Of a DNA stretch of 34,029 nt, positions 15,247 through 23,776 are shown one piece after another; positions within the stretch are counted from its first letter, which is position 1; every line of letters begins with the position of its first letter. The notes beneath the pieces were generated by a model. It worked only from the letters and a program-made list of their open reading frames with translations, searched no databases and had not been told where the DNA came from. The translations under genes were made by a program, and so were the position numbers. Source of the DNA: Galbibacter marinus (GTDB lineage Bacteria > Bacteroidota > Bacteroidia > Flavobacteriales > Flavobacteriaceae); the NCBI RefSeq assembly GCF_000300875.1, contig NZ_AMSG01000027.1, positions 1 to 34,029 of the forward strand. Direction: 5' to 3'.

Positions 15247-16881
15247 ATGAAAAAAAGCGTACTTCTGGCTTTGGCACTAATCTGTAGCGGAGCATGGGCA
15301 CAACACAATCACAATTTCACACTGCAGGACACCCTTAGGGGCAGTATAACCCCAGAGAGAGAATGGTGGGACTTAAACTTCTATCATCTTAAGGTTGATG
15401 TTAAGCCAGATGATAAATTTATCTCAGGGTCTAATATTATAAGGTATGAAGTACTCAAACCATATCAAAAACTACAAGTCGACCTTCAACCACCCTTAAA
15501 GATTGATAAAGTAATTCAAGATGGTGAAATTCTTCAGGTTAAAAGTGTAGGAAACGCACATTTTGTAACCTTAAAAAAACCCCAAATTAAAGGGCAGACC
15601 AACGAAATTACAGTACATTATTCTGGACATCCTAAAGAGGCCGTTAGAGCACCATGGGACGGTGGACTTTCATGGAAAAAGGACGAATCTGGTCAACATT
15701 TTATTGCTACCTCTTGTCAAGGTCTAGGCGCAAGTGTATGGTGGCCGAATAAGGATCATATGTATGATGAGGTGGATAGTATGAAAATCAGTGTCACGGT
15801 TCCAGAAGATCTGATGGATGTCTCAAATGGTCAGCTCATCGGGGTGGATCACAACCAAGAGGAAAAAACCAAGACCTATCACTGGTCGGTTGCAAACCCC
15901 ATTAATAATTATGGAGTTAATCTTAATATAGCGGACTATGTACATTTTGACGACATTTTTAATGGTGAAAATGGCGAGCTTCAGCTTGATTTTTATGTCT
16001 TAAAGCCGAATTTAGAAAAAGCAAAAAAACAATTCACCCAAGCCTCTAAAATGCTTGAAGCTTTCGAATACTGGTTTGGTCCGTATCCCTTTTACGAAGA
16101 TGGATTTAAATTAGTAGAGGTCCCTTATTTAGGTATGGAGCACCAAAGTTCTGTCACCTATGGAAATGGATATGAAAATGGATATTTAGGGCGGGATGTC
16201 TCGGGTTCAGGCTGGGGATTGAAGTTTGATTTTATCATCATACATGAAAGCGGCCACGAGTGGTTTGCTAATAACATCACCTATAAGGATATCGCAGACA
16301 TGTGGATTCATGAGAGTTTTACCTCTTATTCAGAAAACTTATACCTAGATTATTATTTCGGAAAACAAGCCTCTTCCGAGTACGTAATTGGTATTCGTAA
16401 GAACATCGCTAATGACGCTCCTATTATTGGACAATACAATGTGAATTCTAGTGGCTCATCGGATATGTATTACAAGGGAGCTAACATGCTACACACTCTT
16501 AGACAGTTAATCGATGATGATCAAAAGTGGCGCTCAATTCTAAGAGGGTTAAACTCAGAATTTTACCATCAAACTGTAACTACAGAACAAATTGAAGGCT
16601 ATATTTCAGAAAAGTCAGGTATAGATCTTACAGCCTTTTTCAATCAATATTTAAGAACTGTTAAAATACCAAAGTTACAGCTTAAAATATCAGGCAAGAC
16701 TTTAAAATATCGTTATGTAAATATTGTAGAGGACTTTGATATGCCAGTACGAATCGATATTAACGGGAAGACACAATGGATTCAGCCTAATGCAAAATGG
16801 CAGAAACTAAAAGCTGCGAGTACTATTGGGGATCTCGAAGTTGATGAGAATTTTTACATTGAAAGCGAGCCTATAAAATAA
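15247..16881 (+). CDS. M1 family metallopeptidase, secreted
   Basis: This 544-residue protein starts at the ATG at 15247, chosen because it opens a clean signal peptide (KKSVLLALALICSGAWA, cut near residue 18) and lies after the predicted promoter. The N-terminal beta-sandwich spans about 40-235. The substrate motif is GMEHQSS at 296-302 in place of the classic GAMEN. The zinc site is HESGH (H333, E334, H337) with the third ligand E356 in WIHESF, 18 residues later. A tyrosine in MYYKGANML serves as the transition-state stabiliser. It is shorter than E. coli PepN (about 870) and lacks the long C-terminal ARM domain, like many Bacteroidota M1 enzymes. It probably trims peptides outside the cytoplasm. 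The changed GAMEN motif makes strict aminopeptidase activity uncertain. Confidence 0.9.
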   Translation: MKKSVLLALALICSGAWAQHNHNFTLQDTLRGSITPEREWWDLNFYHLKVDVKPDDKFISGSNIIRYEVLKPYQKLQVDLQPPLKIDKVIQDGEILQVKSVGNAHFVTLKKPQIKGQTNEITVHYSGHPKEAVRAPWDGGLSWKKDESGQHFIATSCQGLGASVWWPNKDHMYDEVDSMKISVTVPEDLMDVSNGQLIGVDHNQEEKTKTYHWSVANPINNYGVNLNIADYVHFDDIFNGENGELQLDFYVLKPNLEKAKKQFTQASKMLEAFEYWFGPYPFYEDGFKLVEVPYLGMEHQSSVTYGNGYENGYLGRDVSGSGWGLKFDFIIIHESGHEWFANNITYKDIADMWIHESFTSYSENLYLDYYFGKQASSEYVIGIRKNIANDAPIIGQYNVNSSGSSDMYYKGANMLHTLRQLIDDDQKWRSILRGLNSEFYHQTVTTEQIEGYISEKSGIDLTAFFNQYLRTVKIPKLQLKISGKTLKYRYVNIVEDFDMPVRIDINGKTQWIQPNAKWQKLKAASTIGDLEVDENFYIESEPIK

Positions 16882-17004
16882 GTCATTAAAACACAAAAAA
16901 TCAAAGCAGCGTAACAGACACGTCTATTTAAAAAGAAGTTATTTAAAAGGTAATCCTAAAAATTTAACTCGTTTAATTTTAAGTCGTGTTCGAACTAAAA
17001 GTCC

Positions 17005-17012
17005 TATTTTTG
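17005..17012 (+). promoter_or_regulatory. -7 box of rlmD promoter, 4 nt before the start codon
   Basis: TATTTTTG matches TAnnTTTG exactly and is followed by CAGC and the ATG. With transcription normally starting 5-7 bases after this box, the mRNA would begin at or beside the ATG (leaderless). No matching TTG is seen at -33. Confidence 0.55.
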
Positions 17013-17016
17013 CAGC

Positions 17017-18426
17017 ATGTCGAGAAAAAACAATAAACCATTTTTTGACCAGGTCGAAGTGATTGATGCTGGTGCTAAAGGCAAAGGAATTGCTAAAGCA
17101 CCTGATGGTAGAGTTATTTTTATACCCTATGCAGTACCTGGAGATGTCGTAGCAGTTCAAGTTTTAAAGAAACGAAAAGCGTATTTTGAAGGTAAAGTGG
17201 CCACGCTCTATAATCCTTCCCAGAAAAGAGCAGAACCTGCATGTGAGCACTTTGGAGTATGTGGTGGATGTAAATGGCAAAATATGGCCTATGAGCACCA
17301 GTTGTACTACAAACAAAAAGAGGTAGAAAACAACCTTATACGTATTGGTAAAGTGGAATTACCATATGCAGTTCCGATCTTGGGGTCAGAGAAACAATAC
17401 TTCTATAGAAATAAAATGGAATTTTCCTTCTCGGATAGCCGATGGCTAACTGCTGAAGAGATTTCAAGTGACCAAGATCTAGGAGATCGCAACGCCCTAG
17501 GATTTCACATCCCTGGAATGTGGGATAAGATTCTAGATCTAAAAAGTTGCCACCTACAACAGGATCCTTCTAATGCCATTAGAACAGCTGTTAAAGAATT
17601 TGCATTAAAAAACAATATGGAATTCTTTAACACTAGATCGCAAACTGGATTACTACGCACCTTAATGATTCGTACCTCCTCCACTGGAGAGATTATGGTC
17701 CTTATTCAATTCTACGATGATTTAGAAGCAGAAAGAACATTATTACTTGAGTTTTTAAAGCAAGAATTTCCTGAAATAACTTCTTTGCAGTATGTGATAA
17801 ACCAAAAACCAAATGATACCATATACGATCAGGATGTCATTTGTTACTCTGGCCGTGATCACATCTTTGAAGAGATGGAAGGTTTGAAATTTAAAATAAA
17901 CGCTAAGTCGTTTTATCAAACCAATTCCCTTCAAGCCTACCAACTGTATAAAATCACCCGTGATTTTGCAGATTTGAAAGGAGATGAAATCGTATACGAT
18001 CTGTATACTGGAACAGGTACTATTGCACAGTTTATTGCCAGAAAAGCAAAAAAAGTTGTGGGTGTAGAAGCAGTACCTGAGGCTATAGAAGACGCTAAAG
18101 CAAATGCACAATTTAATACCATTGAAAACGTTCGTTTTTATGCAGGAGACATGAAAGCTGTTTTCAATGAGGAGTTTATAGCCTCCAATGGTAAACCAGA
18201 TGTAGTTATCACAGATCCACCTAGAGACGGAATGCATAAAGATGTGGTTGCTCAACTTCTAAAAATAGGTGCTCGTAAAATTGTTTATGTGAGCTGTAAT
18301 AGTGCCACTCAAGCTAGAGATCTCGCTTTAATGGATCATATGTATAAAATCACCAAAGTACAGGCAGTAGATATGTTTCCACAAACACATCATGTGGAAA
18401 ATGTCGTATTATTGGAAAAAAGATAA
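17017..18426 (+). CDS. rlmD: 23S rRNA (uracil-5-)-methyltransferase RlmD
   Basis: This is a 469-residue SAM-dependent RNA m5U methyltransferase. An N-terminal TRAM beta-barrel spans about 8-65 (VEVIDAGAKGKGIAKAPDGR). The [4Fe-4S] ligands are C76, C82 and C85 in CEHFGVCGGC and C178 in LKSCHL. A central RNA-binding domain follows. The methyltransferase fold has YDLYTGTGTIAQF for SAM, TDPPRDGMH, and the nucleophile C427 in VYVSCNSAT. This full set identifies the RumA/RlmD branch, which methylates U1939 of 23S rRNA in E. coli; RlmCD- or TrmA-type specificity cannot be excluded from sequence. It begins an operon with DUF6452 (8 bases downstream) and DUF6048 genes. The -7 box 4 bases upstream predicts a leaderless message. 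Confidence 0.93.
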   Translation: MSRKNNKPFFDQVEVIDAGAKGKGIAKAPDGRVIFIPYAVPGDVVAVQVLKKRKAYFEGKVATLYNPSQKRAEPACEHFGVCGGCKWQNMAYEHQLYYKQKEVENNLIRIGKVELPYAVPILGSEKQYFYRNKMEFSFSDSRWLTAEEISSDQDLGDRNALGFHIPGMWDKILDLKSCHLQQDPSNAIRTAVKEFALKNNMEFFNTRSQTGLLRTLMIRTSSTGEIMVLIQFYDDLEAERTLLLEFLKQEFPEITSLQYVINQKPNDTIYDQDVICYSGRDHIFEEMEGLKFKINAKSFYQTNSLQAYQLYKITRDFADLKGDEIVYDLYTGTGTIAQFIARKAKKVVGVEAVPEAIEDAKANAQFNTIENVRFYAGDMKAVFNEEFIASNGKPDVVITDPPRDGMHKDVVAQLLKIGARKIVYVSCNSATQARDLALMDHMYKITKVQAVDMFPQTHHVENVVLLEKR

Positions 18427-18434
18427 GCAAACGA

Positions 18435-19007
18435 ATGAAAAAAGTACTTGCATTATTATTTGTATTCAGCGCATCTTTAGCTCTATTCACCTCATGTGAA
18501 AAGGATGATATTTGCCCAGGTGATACCCTTACAACACCAGTACTTAAATTAGGTTTTTACAATATATCAAACCAGGACCGCTTTAAGAGTGTTGCCAGGT
18601 TAAGAGTCATTGGAATTAATGAGGATGGAACTCAAAGAGATACCTTAAATACCTTCCCTGATCGTAGCTCAAGAACAGAGATCGATATCCCACTTCAAAC
18701 TAGTGAATCGTATAGCGCTTTTTTGTTTATTAAAAACTCATCCGATCGTACGGACACCCTAGATAACGGCAACATTGAATACGTTGAACTTGGAAATATT
18801 GATACCCTTCGTTTTAATTATACACGTCAGGAAGAATTTATCTCTCGAGGTTGTGGCTATGCTGTGAGAATTTCAGAACTCGGTTATAATCTCAATCCAG
18901 ATTTTACTGATTCCATACCAAATGACCAAGAATGGATAACTTCTGTCTTTGTTCAAGATCCTAATTTACAACATCAAGATACCGTCCATGTCAAAATTTA
19001 TCACTAG
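18435..19007 (+). CDS. DUF6452 family lipoprotein
   Basis: This 190-residue protein has a lipoprotein signal: hydrophobic VLALLFVFSASLALF, then lipobox TSC with Cys21, followed by EKDDICPGDTLTTP. The mature part is all beta-like with repeated Thr/Asp/Asn (for example YNISNQDRFKSVARLRVIGI) and ends near QDTVHVKIYH. It matches my memory of the DUF6452 family, found in Flavobacteriia between an RNA methyltransferase and a DUF6048 gene. It has two further cysteines (C26 of DICPG and one in SRGCGY) that may form a disulfide. It overlaps the next gene by 20 bases. Function unknown; it is likely anchored in the outer or inner membrane facing the periplasm. Confidence 0.75.
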   Translation: MKKVLALLFVFSASLALFTSCEKDDICPGDTLTTPVLKLGFYNISNQDRFKSVARLRVIGINEDGTQRDTLNTFPDRSSRTEIDIPLQTSESYSAFLFIKNSSDRTDTLDNGNIEYVELGNIDTLRFNYTRQEEFISRGCGYAVRISELGYNLNPDFTDSIPNDQEWITSVFVQDPNLQHQDTVHVKIYH

Positions 19008-19785
19008 TCTATTTATACTTTTAATTGGTACATCTGCCATTGCACAGGATTCACTTTCAGTTGAAACTGCCGCTATAGACACGCTTCAGGTTCAAGAGAC
19101 TAATCAGGACAGTGCGGTGTATAAACAACGATACGGGCTTCGTATAGGGATCGATATAAGCAAACCGATCCGAAGTTTTTTAGAAGATGATTATCAAGGT
19201 TTAGAACTCTTAGCGGACTTTAGAATCTCCCATAATGTATACATTGCGGGAGCTCTTGGAAATGAAGAAAAAACAACGCAAGAAGATAATTATAACTTTA
19301 CCACTAGTGGTAGCTATCTCAAAGTAGGCTTGGACTGGAATACTTATGAGAACTGGTATGGTATGGAGAACATCATAAACCTTGGCTTTCGTGTGGGGGC
19401 AAGCACCTTTAGCCAAACCCTAAACTCCTATCAAATATACAACACCAACCAGTATTGGGAAGAGATTCAATCGGGCATCACTGGTGAAGATATGCTCGGG
19501 GAGTATAGCGGATTAAATGCCTTATGGGCAGAAATTGTTCTGGGAATAAAGGTAGAACTATTTAGAAATGTGTTTATGGGCGCTAGTGTAAATCTTAATT
19601 ACCTGATTAACAATACTGAGGCGGGAAATTTCCCTAACTTATTTATCCCAGGGTTTAATAAGGTAACCGACGGAAGTAAATTTGGGGTAGGTTACAATTA
19701 TTCTATTTCATACCTAATTCCTATCTTCAAGAGCAATAAGCCACAAAAACAACAACCTGATAATAATGAACAGGTAGAACAGTAG
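18988..19785 (+). CDS. DUF6048 family outer-membrane beta-barrel-like protein
   Basis: This is a 265-residue protein from the ATG at 18988, which opens a signal peptide (SKFITSLFILLIGTSAIAQ). The open frame extends 13 codons further upstream inside the previous gene, but those residues are not signal-like. After a Ser/Thr/Gln linker, the body from about residue 45 has regular amphipathic strands with Gly and aromatic girdles (YGLRIGIDISKPIRSF, LNLGFRVGAS-like turns, GVGYNYSISYLIP), as in small outer-membrane barrels. It ends in a Gln/Glu/Asn-rich tail (PQKQQPDNNEQVEQ) rather than the usual terminal aromatic, which is odd for a barrel. It is third in the rlmD operon. Function unknown; pairing with the DUF6452 lipoprotein suggests the two act together in the envelope. 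Confidence 0.75.
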   Translation: MSKFITSLFILLIGTSAIAQDSLSVETAAIDTLQVQETNQDSAVYKQRYGLRIGIDISKPIRSFLEDDYQGLELLADFRISHNVYIAGALGNEEKTTQEDNYNFTTSGSYLKVGLDWNTYENWYGMENIINLGFRVGASTFSQTLNSYQIYNTNQYWEEIQSGITGEDMLGEYSGLNALWAEIVLGIKVELFRNVFMGASVNLNYLINNTEAGNFPNLFIPGFNKVTDGSKFGVGYNYSISYLIPIFKSNKPQKQQPDNNEQVEQ

Positions 19786-19803
19786 AGTTTGCGAATTATA
19801 GCT

Positions 19804-20037
19804 CTAAAGGTTTCTAATACCTTTTATAAAAATCCACTTTAGTTTCACACGCTCTTTTCCATCTTCAACAACGGCAAAGAATTTAGGACAAAGAATACTT
19901 GCTATAATGGCTGCTGCTAACACTAAAATCAGCTGATGTACACCATCAATAAAATATAATAAAGAGAATCTAAGAACTAAAAAAATTGCTAGAAAGCAGA
20001 CTAGATTCAGTAGGAAGACTTTTGTTTTTGTATTCAT
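19804..20037 (-). CDS. Small two-helix membrane protein
   Basis: This 77-residue protein has two hydrophobic helices, residues 6-30 (VFLLNLVCFLAIFLVLRFSL) and 34-52 (LILVLAAAIIASILCP), followed by a basic cytoplasmic tail (KERVKLKWIFIKGIRNL). Its start is 12 bases after the stop of the THUMP methyltransferase on the same strand, so they share a transcript. I do not recognise a named family, though small proteins of this type often sit beside this methyltransferase in flavobacteria. The function is unknown. Confidence 0.65.
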   Translation of the reverse strand: MNTKTKVFLLNLVCFLAIFLVLRFSLLYFIDGVHQLILVLAAAIIASILCPKFFAVVEDGKERVKLKWIFIKGIRNL

Positions 20038-20049
20038 AATCGTGGTATA

Positions 20050-21207
20050 CTATTTATTAAATTTTGCTTTTTTACTACCTGAGTAAATTTCATATTTCAG
20101 TAATCGACTCTCCAATTTTCCATTGAATAGTTTGATCTTCCTCGAGGGTCTTAACCCAACATGTTTTATAGACTCCAAATTAGAGGTGATAAACCAAGCA
20201 TCTGTATTGGGATAATTTTGTTTTAGTGTATCCCCTATATTTGCATAAAACTCCTCCATGTTAATGGCTAAACGCTCTCCATAGGGTGGATTAAAAACCA
20301 TTTGTAACTTATCATCAGACAACTTCTCAGATTGAAAGAAATCCTTCTGTTCTACTTGTATATAATCAGATAGATTTGCATTTTGAACATTATCCGTAGC
20401 CTTTCTTACCGCAGATGACACCTTATCATAGGCGTAGATCTTGAAATGAAAGTCTCTTGCCTTCTTTAATGAACTATCTACAATTTTATCAAATAAATCT
20501 TGGTCATAATCTCCCCATTTTTCAAAAGCAAACTCTCTCCTATTGATGTTTGCTGGAATATTACAAGCAATCATAGCCGCCTCGATAGGAATTGTTCCAC
20601 TTCCACACATAGGATCCATAAAATCACTTTGTCCATCCCAGCCACTTAAAAGTAATAAACCTGCAGCAAGCACTTCATTAATAGGGGCAATATTGGTTGC
20701 AGTCTTATAACCCCTTTGATGAAGGGATTGCCCAGAACTATCTAAGGAGATAGTGCATTCATTTTTTTGAATGTGGACATTAATTCTCAAATCTGGATAT
20801 TTTAAATCCACACTCGGTCTTCTATCGTGTTGTGCTCGAAACTTATCCGCAATAGCATCTTTTGTCTTTAATGCGATGTACAAAGAGTGGTTAAAAAGAT
20901 CAGAATTCACCGTTGCATCAATGGCAAAGGTGTGGTCGTAACTCAAATACTGATTCCAATCCATACCATACACCTTATCGTATAAATCCTGCTCACTTCT
21001 GACTCTGAAGCTGTGAACAGGTTTAAGAATTTTAATGGCTGTTCTCAAGCATAAATTGGCCTTATACATAAACCCTTTATCCCCTTCAAAGGAAACGCTC
21101 CGCACCCCTTTTTCAATATTCAAAGCACCTAAATCTTTAAGTTCTTTTTCAAGTAGCTCCTCAAAACCAAACATGGTTTTGGCCAACATTTTATAATTAT
21201 TCGACAT
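20050..21207 (-). CDS. THUMP-domain class I SAM-dependent RNA methyltransferase (RlmL N-half-like)
   Basis: This 385-residue protein has an N-terminal ferredoxin-like part and THUMP RNA-binding domain at about 5-155. A linker with HQRGYKTA is typical of the RlmL/Trm14 group. The catalytic Rossmann fold has DPMCGSGTIPIEAA at 198-211 for SAM and NPPYGER at 306-312, the N/D-PP-Y motif of enzymes that methylate the N2 amino group of guanine. It corresponds to the N-terminal half of E. coli RlmL (m2G2445 of 23S rRNA) and lacks the RlmK half. A -7 box lies 20 bases before the ATG. A small membrane protein follows in the same transcript. The exact target base is inferred, not shown. Confidence 0.88.
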   Translation of the reverse strand: MSNNYKMLAKTMFGFEELLEKELKDLGALNIEKGVRSVSFEGDKGFMYKANLCLRTAIKILKPVHSFRVRSEQDLYDKVYGMDWNQYLSYDHTFAIDATVNSDLFNHSLYIALKTKDAIADKFRAQHDRRPSVDLKYPDLRINVHIQKNECTISLDSSGQSLHQRGYKTATNIAPINEVLAAGLLLLSGWDGQSDFMDPMCGSGTIPIEAAMIACNIPANINRREFAFEKWGDYDQDLFDKIVDSSLKKARDFHFKIYAYDKVSSAVRKATDNVQNANLSDYIQVEQKDFFQSEKLSDDKLQMVFNPPYGERLAINMEEFYANIGDTLKQNYPNTDAWFITSNLESIKHVGLRPSRKIKLFNGKLESRLLKYEIYSGSKKAKFNK

Positions 21208-21227
21208 TCTAACCTTACTTTGAAAAG

Positions 21228-21235
21228 CAAAAATA
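21228..21235 (-). promoter_or_regulatory. -7 box of the THUMP methyltransferase promoter
   Basis: The minus strand reads TATTTTTG, an exact TAnnTTTG match, with 20 bases to the ATG at 21207. The nearest TTG is too far upstream (25 bases) to be a good -33 element. Confidence 0.45.
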
Positions 21236-21296
21236 CATTAATTTAGCGGTCTTAAATAAGCAAAACGCAGTAACCCACTAAAAAAAGAACGACTAT

Positions 21297-21971
21297 ATGC
21301 TAAATTATCTACTTCCAATACTAGCTGTACTAGCTGGATACATATTTGTAGTTGTCTTTAAATTTAAAAAACATCACACCCTAAAGCTGTTTTTAGCCTT
21401 TAGTGGAGCTTTTCTTTTATCCATTACGGTTTTCACACTTCTTCCAGAGCTCTACTACCACAACACGGAAAAACATATAGGAATGTTTATTATGCTCGGC
21501 ATACTGTTACAGGTATTTTTGGAGTTCTTTTCCAAGGGAGCTGAACATGGCCACATGCATCACGATGAGAAATTAAAAACCTTTCCTTGGCTCCTTTTTA
21601 TTAGCTTAAGTATACATTCCATTTTAGAAGGCATACCCATTCACAACCATCACAGTTTACTCTGGGGAATTATCATTCACAAAGTACCAGTAGCCATAAT
21701 ACTAAGTACTTTCTTTTTAAACGCAGATATTGATCGATATAAAAGCTCGCTGTTTTTAATACTATTTGCTCTAATGACTCCACTTGGAAGCTACCTTTCG
21801 GGTACTTTTGAATTCATAGAAGATTACTATTTTGAGATCTCAGCTGTCGTGGTTGGTATATTTTTACACATATCCACGGTCATTCTATTTGAGAGCTCCG
21901 AAGGTCATCGCTTTAACCTTCGAAAGCTAATAGTAATTATTTTAGGAACCCTTTGTGCATGTTTCATTTAG
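21297..21971 (+). CDS. ZIP family metal transporter
   Basis: This 224-residue membrane protein has about seven hydrophobic helices (near 3-22, 28-48, 62-78, 92-105, 120-140, 148-168 and 178-198). A histidine-rich cytoplasmic loop (EHGHMHHDEK, about 84-93) is typical of zinc-type ZIP proteins. The two metal-binding helices are recognisable as HSILEGIPI (about 105-113) and IIIHKVPVAIILS (about 124-136), matching the H.x.x.EG and HK.P ZIP signatures. It probably moves Zn2+ or another divalent cation into the cytoplasm. It is shorter than classic 8-helix ZIPs. It is divergent from the THUMP gene, and its stop codon overlaps the stop of the convergent oxidoreductase gene (TTAG at 21968-21971), leaving no room for a terminator. 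Confidence 0.85.
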   Translation: MLNYLLPILAVLAGYIFVVVFKFKKHHTLKLFLAFSGAFLLSITVFTLLPELYYHNTEKHIGMFIMLGILLQVFLEFFSKGAEHGHMHHDEKLKTFPWLLFISLSIHSILEGIPIHNHHSLLWGIIIHKVPVAIILSTFFLNADIDRYKSSLFLILFALMTPLGSYLSGTFEFIEDYYFEISAVVVGIFLHISTVILFESSEGHRFNLRKLIVIILGTLCACFI

Positions 21972-23161
21972 AAAGGCGAAACATCCTTCCAGTATACCAA
22001 TTTTTTATGGTCCATAGCATCAATGGCCATCTGCACGGCAATAGCAGTATGTCCACCAGTTAGAGCATTGGAGATCGGTTGTTTTCCTGAGCGAATACTA
22101 TCACGAAAATCCATGAGCGCCTGTTTGCTTGGATCCTCATGGTTAAATGGAAGAGGAATACCCTTCCCTTCAACCCAATTATTGGTTATAGTTGCACCGG
22201 AAACCCCATCGACATCTCCGATAGTTTTTTCACTCTCAAAGCCTCCTTCTGGATAAAACCACACTTTATTGTAATCTAAAATTAGCGTACCTTTGTCTCC
22301 CATAATTTTGATCTGATAATCGTCCTTGGCATTAGAAGTCAAACACATAAAAGTCGCTTTAACCCCTTTAGGATACTGATACACCAAATGTATATTATCA
22401 TAGGTCTCGCGGCCATCTTTCCAATAATCAATACCACCTACGCCCATTACAAACTCAGGGGTTGATTGAGTCACCCAGTTAACAAAATCGATCTGATGTG
22501 AACATAGTTCTGCGGCTAGTCCACCAGAATATTCGCGATACATGCGCCAATTAATAGCCCTTTCCAATGAAGGATCTGGGACGGGTCTTCGCCAATCCCA
22601 GTTTCGATTCCATTGACATTCGAAGGCCGTAATTTTACCAATCTTTCCTTGTTCAATAAGTCGCACCACTTCTAAGTACAATCTAGAACTGTGATATTGG
22701 TGACCTGTTTGAACTATTTTCCCGGACTGTGCTGCGGCATCTACCATTTGTTTGATCTCATGGTAACCTCTAGTCATTGTTTTCTCGCAGTACACATGCT
22801 TTCCTGCCTCTAAGGCATCTAAAGCAATTTTACCATGAGTTGCAAATGGGGTAGATATCAGTACGGCATCTATGGAGTCGTCTTTAAGTAACTTTTTGTA
22901 ATCAGTATAGGCCTTTGCCTGTTTCCCAGCACGTTTAAGCCCATGTTTTAAGCGGAAATCTAGGACATCACAACAAGCCGCCACCCTTACCCCAGGTATT
23001 TCATTTATAAATGGGATAAGTCCCGATCCACGATCTCCTGTTCCGATGACTGCAATATTTATAGTTTCATTGATTGGGGAAAGTGAAGCTGCCATACTAC
23101 TAAACACAGGTGTTGCGGCCAAGGCTAAGGAGCCTTTCTTCACAAATTCTCTTCGCTTCAT
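21968..23161 (-). CDS. Gfo/Idh/MocA family oxidoreductase with Tat signal
   Basis: This 397-residue protein starts with a twin-arginine signal (KRREFVKKG followed by LALAATPVFSSMAA), so it is exported folded, with its cofactor bound. The Rossmann nucleotide-binding loop is VIGTGDRGSG, about 38-47. The family motif is EKTMTRGY (in the place of EKP), and a substrate-domain histidine lies in AAELCSHQIDFVNW. It is NAD(P)-dependent, acting on sugars or related polyols. Tat-exported members with this layout include the GH109 retaining glycosidases, which use NAD+ transiently, so a glycosidase activity is possible. It stands alone between divergently and convergently arranged genes. The substrate is unknown. 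Confidence 0.88.
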   Translation of the reverse strand: MKRREFVKKGSLALAATPVFSSMAASLSPINETINIAVIGTGDRGSGLIPFINEIPGVRVAACCDVLDFRLKHGLKRAGKQAKAYTDYKKLLKDDSIDAVLISTPFATHGKIALDALEAGKHVYCEKTMTRGYHEIKQMVDAAAQSGKIVQTGHQYHSSRLYLEVVRLIEQGKIGKITAFECQWNRNWDWRRPVPDPSLERAINWRMYREYSGGLAAELCSHQIDFVNWVTQSTPEFVMGVGGIDYWKDGRETYDNIHLVYQYPKGVKATFMCLTSNAKDDYQIKIMGDKGTLILDYNKVWFYPEGGFESEKTIGDVDGVSGATITNNWVEGKGIPLPFNHEDPSKQALMDFRDSIRSGKQPISNALTGGHTAIAVQMAIDAMDHKKLVYWKDVSPF

Positions 23162-23239
23162 ATTGAGGTTGAATTTTAATTACGTTTTTTAGGTGGTTCA
23201 AATTAAGAATTAAATTGCAAATTATAAGTTCCATTTGAC

Positions 23240-23268
23240 TTGGAAATTGTTAAATTGGGATATTTTTG
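23240..23268 (+). promoter_or_regulatory. Promoter of the DUF4268 gene
   Basis: TTG (23240-23242), 18 bases, TATTTTTG (23261-23268). This is the best full match to the Bacteroidota promoter in the window. It implies transcription start near 23274, downstream of a TTG codon at 23266, and so supports the ATG at 23299 as translation start. Confidence 0.65.
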
Positions 23269-23298
23269 CACCCAACAAATATTATTTACACCCATCTC

Positions 23299-23727
23299 AT
23301 GTTTAGTAAACAGGAATCTAAAGCACTCAGAAAAGAATTCTGGATCTCTTTTGGAAAATCATTTCCTCGCAAATGGATTTTGTACAATACAAAAATCAAG
23401 GACTTTTCATTTAAATTCCATTTTGATACAAAAAAAGCTATTGTGGCTCTTGATATTGAAAATCCAGATTTAGAGCGTCGAATTCATTACTATAAGAAAA
23501 TGCAATCCCTGCAAAATATCTTAGTGGAAAACTATCTCCCAGAGGCAATCTTTCATGACACCTATTTTTTGGAAAACGACAAAGAAATCTCAAGGATATA
23601 CGTTCAAAAGGATGGAGTGTGCATTCACAATAAAGACACTTGGCAAGAAGCTATGGTATTTTTAAATGATAACATGACAAAGTTTGAAGAATTTTATATG
23701 GATTTCCAAGATGTCATCAAATCCTAA
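23299..23727 (+). CDS. DUF4268 family protein
   Basis: This 142-residue soluble protein starts at the ATG at 23299; 11 upstream codons in frame lie before the predicted transcription start. It begins MFSKQESKALRKEFWISFGK and contains KWILYNTKIKDFSFKFHFD, then a mid-section with repeated aromatic and charged residues and ENDKEISRIYV. This layout matches DUF4268 proteins, which occur alone in flavobacteria and as the C-terminal part of some nuclease-like or restriction-linked proteins elsewhere. No nuclease catalytic motif is evident in this short form. It has its own strong promoter and is monocistronic, convergent with the hemolysin-III gene. The function is unknown. Confidence 0.75.
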   Translation: MFSKQESKALRKEFWISFGKSFPRKWILYNTKIKDFSFKFHFDTKKAIVALDIENPDLERRIHYYKKMQSLQNILVENYLPEAIFHDTYFLENDKEISRIYVQKDGVCIHNKDTWQEAMVFLNDNMTKFEEFYMDFQDVIKS

Positions 23728-23776
23728 TCCAAAGCACCCAACCGAAACGGGAGGTAAAATAATAGGAATACTACTA

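Noticed and set aside
17755-18255. A 166-codon open frame on the minus strand inside rlmD
   Set aside because: It lies opposite the conserved SAM-binding region and catalytic motifs of RlmD; its translation is low-complexity and Cys/Phe-rich.
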